Shown here in pieces: positions 38,129-48,761 of a stretch of 64,000 bases of DNA (positions are counted from its first letter, which is position 1; every line of letters starts with the position of its first letter). The stretch is from Sphingomonas sp. (GTDB lineage Bacteria > Pseudomonadota > Alphaproteobacteria > Sphingomonadales > Sphingomonadaceae), in assembly GCF_025362505.1 (NCBI RefSeq), contig NZ_JANYGG010000067.1, forward strand, positions 1-64,000, given 5' to 3'. Under the pieces are notes generated by a model. That model was not told the DNA's origin and did no database searches. It worked only from the letters and a program-made list of their open reading frames with translations. The translations under genes and the position numbers were made by a program.

Positions 38129-38847
38129 CAGCCGATCACCACGCAATTCTCGCCCGCGACGCGCAGTGTCTGGCACATCGCCTTCGCATCGGCCGCCGTC
38201 TGCGCACCGGCACGCAAACGGTAAAGCTTGCTGCCCGGGACCGGCACGACGATCTTGGTCAGGGCACCAAGCGAAGAGAAGCGCGCGGTCAACGCCTTCC
38301 ACGCCGCCTCGGCCTTCACGTTGGACGAGAAAGCGCCAAGCTGGATGACCGACCCCGAGCCGCCGGCAGGGATTTGCGGGGCTGCCTCGGCCGGAGTTGC
38401 CGGTTGGACGGGCACGAGCTCCTTGGTCTCGTTCGGCGGCAGCGTCTTGGGTTTCGGCTCGGGCTTGGGCTCGGGCCTGGTCTCAGGCCGCGCGATCGGC
38501 GTCTCGGTGACCGCGTTCATGTCGATCTGTGCGTCGGTGTCCGACCCCGCACTTGTCGCAAAGGCGGTCTGGCTGTCGCCGGCGACATCAAGCCCGCCGG
38601 GATCGCTCGGCTTGACCTTGTAGGGGCGCGGGTCGGCCTTGATCAGCTCAGCGGGTCCGCTGGTCGGCCCGGCGGCGCGGCGGCCGATGATGAATGCCGT
38701 CGCCGCGATCAGTGCGACGGCGAGCCCGACCATCAGCAAAGCGGCGAGCATCTTCTTCGCCGACACCCCGCGCGGGCCATCCTCGTCGGGCACCGCCTCG
38801 AGCCACGGCAATCCCTCTTCGTCGAACGCGGCGCGGCGGTCACTCAT
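38128..38847 (-). CDS. SPOR-domain protein
   Basis: LPWLEAVPDEDG, TM, C-terminal IQLGAFSSNVKAEAAW...YRLRAGAQTAADAKAMCQTLRVAGENC. Confidence 0.85.
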   Translation of the reverse strand: MSDRRAAFDEEGLPWLEAVPDEDGPRGVSAKKMLAALLMVGLAVALIAATAFIIGRRAAGPTSGPAELIKADPRPYKVKPSDPGGLDVAGDSQTAFATSAGSDTDAQIDMNAVTETPIARPETRPEPKPEPKPKTLPPNETKELVPVQPATPAEAAPQIPAGGSGSVIQLGAFSSNVKAEAAWKALTARFSSLGALTKIVVPVPGSKLYRLRAGAQTAADAKAMCQTLRVAGENCVVIG

Positions 38848-38874
38848 CTTGGATTCTTCCCTGTCGGCTTCGCG

Positions 38875-39615
38875 TCAGTATACGACGATACAAGTCTTCT
38901 TCGCCGCGCGCAGCCGCTGGCACGTTACCTCGGCATAGGCCTGGCTCGGCGTGACGAACTGGACGCGGTAGAACATTTTACGCGATCCCTTCAGGCGGAA
39001 CGGCAGCACCGCCTTGGGCAGGGCTTCGAGCAGCCCGCGATATTTATAGCGGAACTTCACCGCGGCGGCCTCGGCATCGCGGACGCTGTTGTAGGCGCCG
39101 AGCTGGACCACACGACCCGGCAGGCCGACACGCGGCGAGTAAGCGACGCGCGGCACGGCATCACGGTGAACGCGGACGCGCGCGGAACTGGCGATGCGGC
39201 GGACCGCGCGGACCTGCTCGGGACGAAGGTGCAACGTGGGAGTTTCGTGACGGCCTGGAGCAGCGGGCGCGGCCATGCGTGCTTCCTTGCTCGCAACCCG
39301 GGCGAGCGCGGGAGGGGTTTGCGCCGACTTCAGCGTCGGAGCCGGCACCGGCGTCAACGGACGTGCTGGCGAAAGGGCCGTAGGCAGGACCGGCGGCGGC
39401 GAGGCAACATGGCTCCCGCGTCCGAGGATAAACGCACCCGCCGCGATCAGCGCCGCGACCATCAGCGCGACCGGCCACATCAGCCCCGATTCGGGAGATA
39501 GCGGCTTGGCGGCTGGCCCAACCGCCACCCGAGGCGATACCGGCTCGGCGTCGAGCCACGGCAGGCGGCCGTCATCGTTCGGCGGCGAAGAGGGGGACGG
39601 TGGCGTGGTCGCCAT
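38875..39615 (-). CDS. SPOR-domain protein (paralogue of the neighbour)
   Basis: LPWLDAEP, TM, VQLGAYNSVRDAEAAAVKF...YRVQFVTPSQAYAEVTCQRLRAAKKTC. Confidence 0.8.
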   Translation of the reverse strand: MATTPPSPSSPPNDDGRLPWLDAEPVSPRVAVGPAAKPLSPESGLMWPVALMVAALIAAGAFILGRGSHVASPPPVLPTALSPARPLTPVPAPTLKSAQTPPALARVASKEARMAAPAAPGRHETPTLHLRPEQVRAVRRIASSARVRVHRDAVPRVAYSPRVGLPGRVVQLGAYNSVRDAEAAAVKFRYKYRGLLEALPKAVLPFRLKGSRKMFYRVQFVTPSQAYAEVTCQRLRAAKKTCIVVY

Positions 39616-41345
39616 CAGCGCATTTCCTCGGCGGCGGCGACTCCCATCAGTGCCAGTCCGCTGCGTATGACTTGCGCCAGTGCGCGCGCCAACTCAAGCC
39701 GGGCGCGGGTCAGAGCGGGTTGATCTTCCAGCACAAAGCGGCGCGACGGATCGTCGTTGCCGCGGTTCCACAGGGAATGGAACGCCGCGGCGAGGTCACC
39801 CAGGAAGAAGGCGATGCGGTGCGGCTCGTGGGCCAGCGCCGCCGCCTCGATGATGCGCGGGAATTGCGCCGCCTGCTTGACGAGGGCGAGCTCCTCGGCG
39901 CCGAGCAGGGTGAGGTCGGCCGGCGCCGCGATGTCGATCCCCGCCTCGACCGCTTTTCGCTGCAGCGACGCGATCCGCGCATGGGCGTATTGGACGTAGA
40001 ACACCGGATTGTCCTTCGACGCCTCGACCACCTTGGCGAAATCGAAATCGAGCGGCGCGTCAGCGCGGCGGGTCAGCATCATGAAGCGCACGACGTCCTT
40101 GCCGACTTCGCGCACGACATCGGCGAGGGTAACGAAATTGCCTGAGCGCTTGGACATCTTGATCGGCTCGCCGGCGCGCAGCAGGCGGACCATCTGGACC
40201 AGCTTGACGTCGAGATCGACCCGCCCGTCGGTCAGCGCGGTAACCGCCGCCTGGACGCGCTTGACCGTGCCGGCATGGTCGGCGCCCCAGATGTTGACGA
40301 GGTGGTCGGCCTTGGCCGCCTTCTGCAAATGATAGGCGGCGTCGGCTCCGAAATAGGTCCAGCTACCGTCCGATTTCTTCATCGGCCGGTCCTGGTCGTC
40401 GCCGAACTGCGACGAGCGGAACAGGGTCAGCTCGATCGGCTCCCAATCATCGGGGGTTTCGCCCTTCGGTGCCTCAAGCACGCCCTGGTAGACGAGGCCC
40501 TTGCCCTCGAGCGCCGCCATGCCCTGCGTGACGAGCCCGCTCTCGTGCAGCTCCATCTCGGACGCGAACACGTCGTGGTGGATGCCAAGCAGCGCCAGAT
40601 CGGCGCGAATGAGGTCGAGCATGGACGCGACGGTGCGGCGTTTGAACAAGGCCAGCCATTCACCCTCGGGCGCGGCGGCATATTGATCGCCATATTCGGC
40701 GGCGAGCAGGTTGCCGACCGGGACAAGGTAATCGCCCGGATAGAGCCCCTCGGGGATCTCGCCGATCTGCTCGCCCAACGCCTCGCGGTAGCGCAGGTGC
40801 GCCGAGCGGGCGAGCGTGTCGACCTGGCTGCCGGCGTCGTTGACATAATATTCGCGGGTGACGTCGAACCCGGCCGCCTCGAGCAGCGACGCCAGCGCAT
40901 CGCCGACGACCGCGCCGCGGCAATGGCCCATGTGCATCGGCCCGGTCGGGTTGGCCGAGACATATTCGACGTTGACCCGCCCGCCGTTGCCGACGGTCGA
41001 GCGGCCATAGTCGTCACCGGCGGTGAGGATCGCGGTGAGTTCTTCGCGCCATGCCGCCTCGGTCAAACGGAGATTGATGAAGCCGGGGCCAGCGACCTCG
41101 ACCGCGGTCACTCCGGGCATCGCCTCGATCTTCGGCGCGATCAGCGCGGCAAGGCTACGCGGATTGGTCCCGGCCGGCTTGGCGAGCACCATCGCGGCAT
41201 TGGTCGCAAGGTCGCCGTGGCTCGCGTCACGCGGCGGCTCCACCGCGACGTTCTTGCGGTCGAGCCCGGCGGGCAGCGCGCCCTCGGCTTCGAGCGCGGA
41301 CAGCGCCTCATCGAGCAGGTGCGAATAGCGGGCATAGAGGGACAA
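39615..41345 (-). CDS. argS: Arginyl-tRNA synthetase
   Basis: [31 protein letters not shown]. Confidence 0.97.
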   Translation of the reverse strand: MSLYARYSHLLDEALSALEAEGALPAGLDRKNVAVEPPRDASHGDLATNAAMVLAKPAGTNPRSLAALIAPKIEAMPGVTAVEVAGPGFINLRLTEAAWREELTAILTAGDDYGRSTVGNGGRVNVEYVSANPTGPMHMGHCRGAVVGDALASLLEAAGFDVTREYYVNDAGSQVDTLARSAHLRYREALGEQIGEIPEGLYPGDYLVPVGNLLAAEYGDQYAAAPEGEWLALFKRRTVASMLDLIRADLALLGIHHDVFASEMELHESGLVTQGMAALEGKGLVYQGVLEAPKGETPDDWEPIELTLFRSSQFGDDQDRPMKKSDGSWTYFGADAAYHLQKAAKADHLVNIWGADHAGTVKRVQAAVTALTDGRVDLDVKLVQMVRLLRAGEPIKMSKRSGNFVTLADVVREVGKDVVRFMMLTRRADAPLDFDFAKVVEASKDNPVFYVQYAHARIASLQRKAVEAGIDIAAPADLTLLGAEELALVKQAAQFPRIIEAAALAHEPHRIAFFLGDLAAAFHSLWNRGNDDPSRRFVLEDQPALTRARLELARALAQVIRSGLALMGVAAAEEMR

Positions 41346-41445
41346 GATCGATCACCGGTTCAAGTGCGGGAGGCCGGGCGTCTAGCGCAGCATCGCGGCT
41401 ACGTCACGGGCGCTCGTCATCCCGCACTGATCGGGCAGAAGCCTC

Positions 41446-42606
41446 TCAGAACCGATCCGGCAGGTTCACCGGGCCGACCAGCTCCTCGTGGCGGGCGATG
41501 GCGAAGCGGTCGGTCATCCCGGCGATGAAGTCGGCGATGCCGCGCAGCCGGGCGGTCTCCCCCTCGCCGCGCCGCCAGCCGGGCGGGAGTTGGACGCCGC
41601 CGTCGCGGTAAGCGATCGCGAGGTCGGTGACGATGCGCTGCGCTTCGATCCGGATTGGGGTTAACGCAGCGCTGTTGTAGAGGCGGTCGTAGAGGAAGCG
41701 TTTGAGCTCGCGCTCCTCGGCGGAAAAGGCAGGCGAGAAGCCGACCAGCTGGAAGCCGGCGGCCCGGACCTCGTCGATCGTCGTCACGCCAGCTTCCGCG
41801 ACGCGGCGGCGGGTCTCGTCGAGGACATCGCCGACCATCGTCCCGATCATGTCGCGGACCAAGGCGCGCTGGCGGCGCTCGGGAGCGAGGCCGGGATGGC
41901 GCGAGGCGATCGCCGCCCAGTGGCGCTCGACGATCGGCACATCGAGCAACTCGGCCATCGTCAGGATACCCGAGCGCAGCCCGTCGTCGATGTCGTGATT
42001 GTCGTAGGCGATGTCGTCGGCGATGGCGGCGACCTGCGCCTCGAGGCTGGGCCAGCTGGCGAGGTCGAGGTCGAACCCGGCGTTGGCTTCTTCCAGCGCC
42101 CACGGCGCGGACGCGACCGGGCCGTTGTGCTTGGCGAGGCCCTCGAGCGTTTCCCACGTCAGGTTCAAACCGTCGAAATCGGGATACACGCTTTCGAGGC
42201 AGGTCACGAGCCGCAGCGTATGGGCGTTGTGGTCGAACCCGCCGGCGTCGGCCATGGTACGCTGGAGCGCGTCCTCGCCGCCATGCCCGAACGGCGGGTG
42301 GCCAAGGTCGTGGGCAAGGCACAGCGCCTCGGTCAGATCCTCGTTGAGGCCGAGTACGCGCGCGATGGTGCGGCCGATCTGCGCGACCTCGATCGAATGG
42401 GTCAGGCGGACCCGGAAATGATCGCCGTCGGGGGCGATGAACACCTGCGTCTTGTGGCGCAGGCGGCGGAAGGCGACCGAGTGGACGATCCGGTCGCGGT
42501 CGCGCTGGAAGGCATCCCGCGGTCCACGCGGGGCGCTGTCAGGTTCGGCGAAACGCCGGCCGCGCGATCGTGATGGGTGCGCAGCGAGCGTTTCGGCGAG
42601 TTTCAT
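41446..42606 (-). CDS. dgt: dGTPase-like HD-domain triphosphohydrolase
   Basis: FQRDRDRIVHSVAFRRLRHKTQVF, LCLAHDLGHPPFGHGGEDAL. Confidence 0.92.
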   Translation of the reverse strand: MKLAETLAAHPSRSRGRRFAEPDSAPRGPRDAFQRDRDRIVHSVAFRRLRHKTQVFIAPDGDHFRVRLTHSIEVAQIGRTIARVLGLNEDLTEALCLAHDLGHPPFGHGGEDALQRTMADAGGFDHNAHTLRLVTCLESVYPDFDGLNLTWETLEGLAKHNGPVASAPWALEEANAGFDLDLASWPSLEAQVAAIADDIAYDNHDIDDGLRSGILTMAELLDVPIVERHWAAIASRHPGLAPERRQRALVRDMIGTMVGDVLDETRRRVAEAGVTTIDEVRAAGFQLVGFSPAFSAEERELKRFLYDRLYNSAALTPIRIEAQRIVTDLAIAYRDGGVQLPPGWRRGEGETARLRGIADFIAGMTDRFAIARHEELVGPVNLPDRF

Positions 42607-43877
42607 GGAGTATCGAGTTTCCTGACGGGTTGCCCCTCTGGGCTGGTCCAGGTGAAGCCGTCAATACGCGCGTCGGCGAGATCCTCGATGAAGGTCGCGC
42701 TGTCGTCGCTATTGTGGAACGGACCGATCAGCAGCTTCGTCTTGCCGTCGACCTGGGAAACGAACGGGCGGATGCCGGTGAACAGCTCGGGCTTGCGCGC
42801 GACGATGCGGCTGAACTGCGCGCCGAGCGCGGCCTCGTCGGTCCCGCTGGCGAGCTGCACCCAGACGCGCCTGATCGCGAATGGTCGGGGCGTTGGTTGG
42901 GTCGGTGGCGGAGCGGCGACCGCGACGGTTGCCGGGGGCGGAGCTGGCGGCCTGCTGGCTGACGCCGCCTGACTCGGCTGGCGGAGCAGCGCGTCGATCC
43001 CGGCGAGGCGATCGCCGGTGACCGGCTGGATCTCGAGGCGATAGCTGGGCGCGGCTGGCGGCGGGGTAACGCCGGCGACCTGCGTGGCACTGCCATCGCC
43101 GGGGAAGATGCCGAGGTGGACCGCGGCCGCTTTTTGCGCGGGAGAAAGCGTCGACAGGCGGCGGAAGAAGGGATCGAGCCGGCTCGAAAGACCGGGCATG
43201 GCAGCATCGAGCGCCCGGTCGGCGCCGTCGGGATCGCCGCCGAGCGCGAGGACGAAAGCGCGAGTACGGCTGGTGGCGGTGTCGGGACGCAGGAGGAGCG
43301 GCGCGAGCGCGGTCTGCGCGCCCGCGCGGTCGCCGGAGATGGCGAGGCTGAGCGCGAGGCGGCGGCGCGCTTCGGCGGCGTCGGGGCCGTTGAGGCCGAG
43401 GCGGTAATCGGCTTGGGCAAGCGCCTGCTGGCCGAGCAAGTCGCGGGCGAGGCCGCGGTCGGCGGCGAAGCTCTCCACCGCCGCGCCAGCGCGTTGGGCC
43501 TTGTCGAATTCGGGCAGCGCCTGGGCCGCTTCGCCCATCGCCGCGAGCGCGGCGCCCATCCCCGCCTTGGGCGCGGGCGCGGTCGGCCAGACGTCGGCGG
43601 CACGCCCAAAAAAGCCGACTGCCGCCTCGGCATCGCCGGTCGCCAGTGCGGCCAGGCCAGCGCCGACCAGCGCTTTGTAATCGCGGGGGCTCTGGGCGAG
43701 GATCCGGACATTGCGGGCCAAAGCGTCGGCGGGGCCCTCGGCGCCGAGCGGCGCGACCGGCAGTGGCGGCGCAGCCCCGTCGATATATTGCGCATGCCCC
43801 GGACCGGCCAACAGGAGCGCGGCGGCGGCAAGCGACGTCCGCCACGCGAGATTGTGGTGCAACATGATCCTCCCCAT
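42603..43877 (-). CDS. TPR and SPOR-domain protein, secreted
   Basis: Signal peptide, TPR-like repeats, C-terminal VQLASGTDEAALGAQFSRI. Confidence 0.75.
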   Translation of the reverse strand: MGRIMLHHNLAWRTSLAAAALLLAGPGHAQYIDGAAPPLPVAPLGAEGPADALARNVRILAQSPRDYKALVGAGLAALATGDAEAAVGFFGRAADVWPTAPAPKAGMGAALAAMGEAAQALPEFDKAQRAGAAVESFAADRGLARDLLGQQALAQADYRLGLNGPDAAEARRRLALSLAISGDRAGAQTALAPLLLRPDTATSRTRAFVLALGGDPDGADRALDAAMPGLSSRLDPFFRRLSTLSPAQKAAAVHLGIFPGDGSATQVAGVTPPPAAPSYRLEIQPVTGDRLAGIDALLRQPSQAASASRPPAPPPATVAVAAPPPTQPTPRPFAIRRVWVQLASGTDEAALGAQFSRIVARKPELFTGIRPFVSQVDGKTKLLIGPFHNSDDSATFIEDLADARIDGFTWTSPEGQPVRKLDTP

Positions 43878-44020
43878 GCCGTACCCGAGCTTGCTGGAGC
43901 CTTGCTGAAAAGCCCCTAGCGGCAAGGCGTTGCGTGAAGGGGATGAATGGTTGGAAGAGATCCCCACGACAAAGGGCGGAGGTTGCCCCCCGCCCTTCAA
44001 TCGATCCGTGGCCTGAACCC

Positions 44021-45364
44021 CTACTGGTTGTTCTGGCGATTGAGGAAGCGCGGGATGTCGATCGGATCGCGGCGGAAGCCGGGGGCTTCTCCCTCGTCGA
44101 TTTGCGCCTTGGGCGCGCCGCGAGCGATGTTCGACATGCGCTCGAACAAGGTGCCGCTTTCACGCTTGGCCTCGCCGTCGTCGGCCGGTGGCGCAATCGG
44201 CGCGGCGCCGACCGGGCTGGTCAGGATGTCGTCGCTGTCGAGCAGCAGTTCGTCGTCGCCGGCTTCGTCGGTCAGATCGAGCGGCGCCTCGTCGGCGACA
44301 GGCGGCTTGGCGGCAGCGACGACCGACGCCGGAGCGGCGGCCGGCGCGCGGCTTGTCGGGAAGGAGAACACCTTGCCCGGCGCGGGCGCGGCTTGGGCGT
44401 CGGCCTCGATCCCGGTGGCGACGACCGAGACGCGGATGCGGCCTTCCATGTTATTGTTGAACGCCGACCCCCAGATGATGTTGGCGTCGGGGTCGACCAG
44501 TTCCTTGATGTGGCTGGCGGCCTCGTCGACCTCCATCAGACGCATGTCCTCGCCGCCGGTGATCGAGATGATGACGCCCTTGGCACCCTTCATCGAGACG
44601 CCGTCGAGCAGCGGGTTCGAGATCGCCTTTTCGGCCGCCTCGATCGCGCGATTGTCGCCCGACGCCTCGCCGGTGCCCATCATTGCCTTGCCCATCTCGC
44701 CCATCACCGAGCGGACGTCGGCGAAGTCGAGGTTGATGAGGCCCGGCATGACCATCAGGTCGGTGATCCCGCGCACGCCCTGCTGGAGCACTTCGTCGGC
44801 CATTTCGAACGCCTGCTTGAAGGTCGTGTCGGCATTGGCAAGGCGGAACAGGTTCTGGTTTGGGATGACAATCAGCGTGTCGACATGCTTCTGCAGTTCC
44901 TCGATCCCGGCGTCGGCCGCGCGGCCGCGGCGCGAGCCTTCGAACGCGAACGGCTTGGTCACCACGCCGACGGTCAGGATGCCGCGATCACGCGCGGCCT
45001 TGGCGATGACCGGGGCAGCACCGGTGCCGGTGCCCCCGCCCATGCCCGCGGCGATGAAGCACATGTGCGCGCCGTCCAGTGCGCGTTCGATGTCCTCGAG
45101 CGTCTCTTCGGCGGCGGCGCGGCCGATCTCGGGCCGCGACCCGGCGCCGAGGCCCTGGGTAATCTTGAGGCCAAGCTGGATGCGGCGGTCGGCGGCGCTG
45201 GCATTGAGCGCCTGCGCGTCGGTGTTGGCGACGAGGAACTCGACCCCCTGCACGTCCGACTTGATCATGTTGGCGATGGCGTTGCCGCCGGCTCCGCCGA
45301 CGCCGATCACGGTGATCCGCGGACGAAGCTCGTCGACTTCCGGTCGGATGAAATCGATGCTCAT
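44021..45364 (-). CDS. ftsZ: Cell division protein FtsZ
   Basis: [34 protein letters not shown]. Confidence 0.98.
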   Translation of the reverse strand: MSIDFIRPEVDELRPRITVIGVGGAGGNAIANMIKSDVQGVEFLVANTDAQALNASAADRRIQLGLKITQGLGAGSRPEIGRAAAEETLEDIERALDGAHMCFIAAGMGGGTGTGAAPVIAKAARDRGILTVGVVTKPFAFEGSRRGRAADAGIEELQKHVDTLIVIPNQNLFRLANADTTFKQAFEMADEVLQQGVRGITDLMVMPGLINLDFADVRSVMGEMGKAMMGTGEASGDNRAIEAAEKAISNPLLDGVSMKGAKGVIISITGGEDMRLMEVDEAASHIKELVDPDANIIWGSAFNNNMEGRIRVSVVATGIEADAQAAPAPGKVFSFPTSRAPAAAPASVVAAAKPPVADEAPLDLTDEAGDDELLLDSDDILTSPVGAAPIAPPADDGEAKRESGTLFERMSNIARGAPKAQIDEGEAPGFRRDPIDIPRFLNRQNNQ

Positions 45365-45491
45365 AGGATCAACCCCCAAATTGCCAGCACATTGAACTCT
45401 GGGCGGGAATCTTGCACTAACCGACTCCCACCCCCAAGCGAAAAATGGTCCGCGACGCAAAAAAGATAAGCAACTGATTCATTATGAGACA

Positions 45492-45535
45492 TTAGTGAGT
45501 CCGCGATGCATCACTGGTGAGTCCCGGCTGCATCA
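45492..45535. repeat. Two imperfect 22-bp tandem repeats upstream of ftsZ, each carrying GAGTC
   Basis: TTAGTGAGTCCGCGATGCATCA / CTGGTGAGTCCCGGCTGCATCA, 17/22 identical. Confidence 0.8.
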
Positions 45536-46786
45536 ATAGCCCTGCTTGAGCGCGCTGATCAGCTTGCCGACCAGGCCGGTCGCGGGCCTTTTCTCGCGCA
45601 TGCCGACCGCGATGTCGCGGATGTCACCGGTGCCGCTGGCAGCAAGGTTGGCAAGGCCGACGAGTGTCGCGAAGGCCGGACCGCTGTGCGCTTCAGGCAG
45701 CCCGGTAATCCCGCGCGGCCGCCCGACCCGGACCGCACGGCCGAGCACGCCCTGCATATAGTCGGCGATGTTCTTGAGCTCGGACCCGCCGCCGGTCACC
45801 ACCACCTGGCGCCCGACCGGGCCGGTAAAGCCCAATGCCTTCAGGGCGAGCTCGATCTCGCCGGTCAGCGTCTCGATCCGCGCGCGGATGACGGTCATCA
45901 GCTGCGCCCGGGTCAGCCGCAGCGGCTCGGCATGGTCGTCGGAACCGACCGAGCGCGCGTCGATCATCTCGTGATTGTCGCGTGGGGACGTCATCGCCGA
46001 TCCGTAAAAGGTCTTGAGCCGCTCGGCGTCGCGCCGCTGGATGCCGAAGGCGCAGGCGATGTCGTCGGTGATGTCCCGCGCGCCAAGCTCGATCGAGCGC
46101 AGCCCGACGAGCATTCCGCCAAGGTGGAGCGAGACGTTGGTCACATCGGCGCCCAGTTCGATCAGCGCGACGCCGATCTCGCGCTCTTCCTCGGTCAGGC
46201 AGGCGACCGCCGCGGCGACGGGGGAGGCGATGATCGCGTTGACGCCAAGGTGCGCCGAGCGAATGACATAGTCGATGTTCTTCAAGGGCGCGGCGTCGGC
46301 GGCAACGACGTGGATGTCGACCCCCAGCCGGTCGGCGAACAGCCCGATCGGCTGCTTGACGCCCTGGTTGCGGTCAATCGTGAACAGCGCGGGATGGGCG
46401 TGGAGCACGAGCTGGCCGGTGCGGTCGATGGCGTTGCGGCCGGCGACGAGCAATTGATCGATGTCGGCCTGCTCGACCTGATGGCCGCCGAGCTCGACCT
46501 CGACATTGGCGAGATCGCTGATCAGCGACTTGGCCCCGAAACTCGCCCAGACGTCGTCGACCGTCACGCCCGACATGCGCTCGGCGAGCTCGACCGCCTC
46601 GCGCACCGCGACTTCGCTCGCCTCCATGTCGGTGATGTAGCCGCGCTTGACCCCGCGGCTTTCGCGCTGGCCGGTGCCGAGCACGCGCAGCCGTCCGTCG
46701 GGATCGCGCGTCACGATCATCGCGCTGACCTTCGACGAGCCGATGTCGAGCGCGGTAAACAGGGGCTGGTCGTCGGTCGCGGACAA
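45533..46786 (-). CDS. ftsA: Cell division protein FtsA
   Basis: FTALDIGSSKVSAMIV, VVVTGGGSELKNIADYM. Confidence 0.97.
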   Translation of the reverse strand: MSATDDQPLFTALDIGSSKVSAMIVTRDPDGRLRVLGTGQRESRGVKRGYITDMEASEVAVREAVELAERMSGVTVDDVWASFGAKSLISDLANVEVELGGHQVEQADIDQLLVAGRNAIDRTGQLVLHAHPALFTIDRNQGVKQPIGLFADRLGVDIHVVAADAAPLKNIDYVIRSAHLGVNAIIASPVAAAVACLTEEEREIGVALIELGADVTNVSLHLGGMLVGLRSIELGARDITDDIACAFGIQRRDAERLKTFYGSAMTSPRDNHEMIDARSVGSDDHAEPLRLTRAQLMTVIRARIETLTGEIELALKALGFTGPVGRQVVVTGGGSELKNIADYMQGVLGRAVRVGRPRGITGLPEAHSGPAFATLVGLANLAASGTGDIRDIAVGMREKRPATGLVGKLISALKQGY

Positions 46787-46788
46787 GA

Positions 46789-47763
46789 TCAGTCTTTCGT
46801 TGCGGCGGTGGGCGGCGCGGGGGGCGGTGGGGCGGACGAAGTGGCCGATGCGCCGGCGGCGTTGGTCGCGGTTTCGGAGACGGCGATCGCCTCACCCGGC
46901 GCGCGCGCCAGGCGGACGGTCATCTTGCCCGGCAAGCGCAGGTCGAACCGCTTCAGCCCGCGCCCCAGAAGGCCGGCCGACTTGTCGAGCCTGGCGAATT
47001 TTTCGAGCGCGTCCTTCGCGGCGGCCTCGCCCTCGGGGAGGACGACGGTCTCGCCCGACTGGAACGACAGGTCCCAGCGGCGCCGGCCGACCCAGCTCGC
47101 GGCGGCGAGTTGCGGCTTCAACGTCGGCTGGTCGGCGAGCAGACGGTCGAGCGCGCCAGCCTGCTGGTTCGCGCCGGGGCCGATCAGCAATGGCAGGTCG
47201 GGCATCTGCGACACCGGCACGCGGTCGAGCACCACCCCGGTCTGGTCGATCAGCGACAGCTGCTGGTTGTCCTGCCACAGCGCGGCGGGCTTGCGCTCGA
47301 CGATGTCGATGACCAGCCCGTTGGGTAGCCGCCGCGACACGCGCGCATCCTTGACCCAGCCATACTGAAGCAACCGATCGCGGATCGCGGACACGTCGAC
47401 CAGCGCCTCGGCCGGCTTGCCGCTGACGGAGCCGATTTCGGCGGCGCGGTGGAGCTCGTCGGTGACGACCGCATCGACCAGCGAACGCTCCATCTTGTTG
47501 AGGCCGATGATCTGGTAGCCATCGACCGCGAATCCGGCCTGACCGAGCGCCTGGCCGATCGCATTGCCGGCACTGGCGGGGAGCCCCATCGCGACGATTG
47601 CCAACGCGGCGATGGCGACGACGAACAGTCCGAAAACAATGCGCGCGAGCCGATTGGCCTGCGCCTCCTTGACCGGGAGGTGCGCGGCGATCCGCTTCGT
47701 CACGCTTTTCGACACGGGCTTGCGGCCGCGCGCGCCGGAACTGCGGCGGTCGGCGGCGCTCAT
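46789..47763 (-). CDS. ftsQ: Cell division protein FtsQ
   Basis: POTRA-like GYQIIGLNKMERSLVDAV; VSRRLPNGLVIDIVERKPAALWQ. Confidence 0.93.
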   Translation of the reverse strand: MSAADRRSSGARGRKPVSKSVTKRIAAHLPVKEAQANRLARIVFGLFVVAIAALAIVAMGLPASAGNAIGQALGQAGFAVDGYQIIGLNKMERSLVDAVVTDELHRAAEIGSVSGKPAEALVDVSAIRDRLLQYGWVKDARVSRRLPNGLVIDIVERKPAALWQDNQQLSLIDQTGVVLDRVPVSQMPDLPLLIGPGANQQAGALDRLLADQPTLKPQLAAASWVGRRRWDLSFQSGETVVLPEGEAAAKDALEKFARLDKSAGLLGRGLKRFDLRLPGKMTVRLARAPGEAIAVSETATNAAGASATSSAPPPPAPPTAATKD

Positions 47764-48761
47764 GCGCGGGTCTCTTCGATTGCTTCGGCGCGCTTGGTGT
47801 CGCCTCCGGCAAGCGCTTCGGCGATCAGCTGCTCGACCAGTTCGCCGTAGGAAATGCCGCAATGGCGTGCCTGCTCGGGGACGAGGCTGAGCGGAGTCAT
47901 CCCGGGCTGGGTGTTGACCTCCAGCAGGAAGACCCCCGCCTCGCCCTGTTCGTCGTCCCAGCGGAAGTCCGACCGCGACGCGCCCTTGCAGCCGAGCAGG
48001 GCATGGCTCCGCGCGGCCATGTCCATCATCGACGCGGCGATGTCGGCGGGAATCTCGGCCGGGCAGACGTGCTCGGTCACGCCGTCGGTATATTTGGCCT
48101 CGAAATCATAGAAGTCATTGTGAGGTTTCAACTCGGTCACGCACAGCGGCTTACCGCCGAGCACCGCGACGGTCAGCTCCTTGCCGCGTACGAACGGTTC
48201 GGCGAGCAATCGTTCGAAATGCTTCCACGGGCCTTCGCTGTCGCGGCCGATGGGCTGGCCCATATTGCCGCCATCGGTGACGATCGCGACCCCGACCGAC
48301 GAGCCTTCGTTGACCGGTTTCAGCACATAAGGCCGAGCGATCGGGTCGCCCGTGTAGAGGCTCTCGCTGTCGACGACCTTTCCCGCCGGCATGCGGATGC
48401 CGTGGGGGACGAGCACCGCCTTGGTCAGCTGCTTGTCGATCGCGATCGCCGAGGTGGTGCAGCCCGAATGGGTGTAGGGGACGGCCATCAGGTCGAGCAG
48501 GCCCTGCACCGTGCCGTCCTCGCCGGGCGTGCCGTGGAGCGCGTTGAACACCACGTCGGGGTCGAGGTCGAACAGCCGGACGCCGACCTCGCGGTCCATG
48601 TCGAGCTCGGTCACGCGGGTGAAGCCGCGCTCGCGAAGAGCAGCCGCAACCCCCTGCCCGCTCATCAGTGAAATGGTGCGTTCGGCCGACCGGCCGCCCA
48701 TCAGCACGACGATGTGAAGATCCCGGTCGACCATGTTGCCGTCGAGTATCGCCACGTTCAC
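47760..48761 (-). CDS. ddl: D-alanine--D-alanine ligase (GTG start overlapping the murB stop)
   Basis: VVLMGGRSAERTISLMSG, ALHGTPGEDGTVQGLLDL. Confidence 0.96.
   Translation of the reverse strand: MNVAILDGNMVDRDLHIVVLMGGRSAERTISLMSGQGVAAALRERGFTRVTELDMDREVGVRLFDLDPDVVFNALHGTPGEDGTVQGLLDLMAVPYTHSGCTTSAIAIDKQLTKAVLVPHGIRMPAGKVVDSESLYTGDPIARPYVLKPVNEGSSVGVAIVTDGGNMGQPIGRDSEGPWKHFERLLAEPFVRGKELTVAVLGGKPLCVTELKPHNDFYDFEAKYTDGVTEHVCPAEIPADIAASMMDMAARSHALLGCKGASRSDFRWDDEQGEAGVFLLEVNTQPGMTPLSLVPEQARHCGISYGELVEQLIAEALAGGDTKRAEAIEETRA

Noticed and set aside
43934-45469. Long plus-strand ORFs (511 and 482 aa) opposite ftsZ
   Set aside because: Fully antisense to ftsZ with no recognisable motif.
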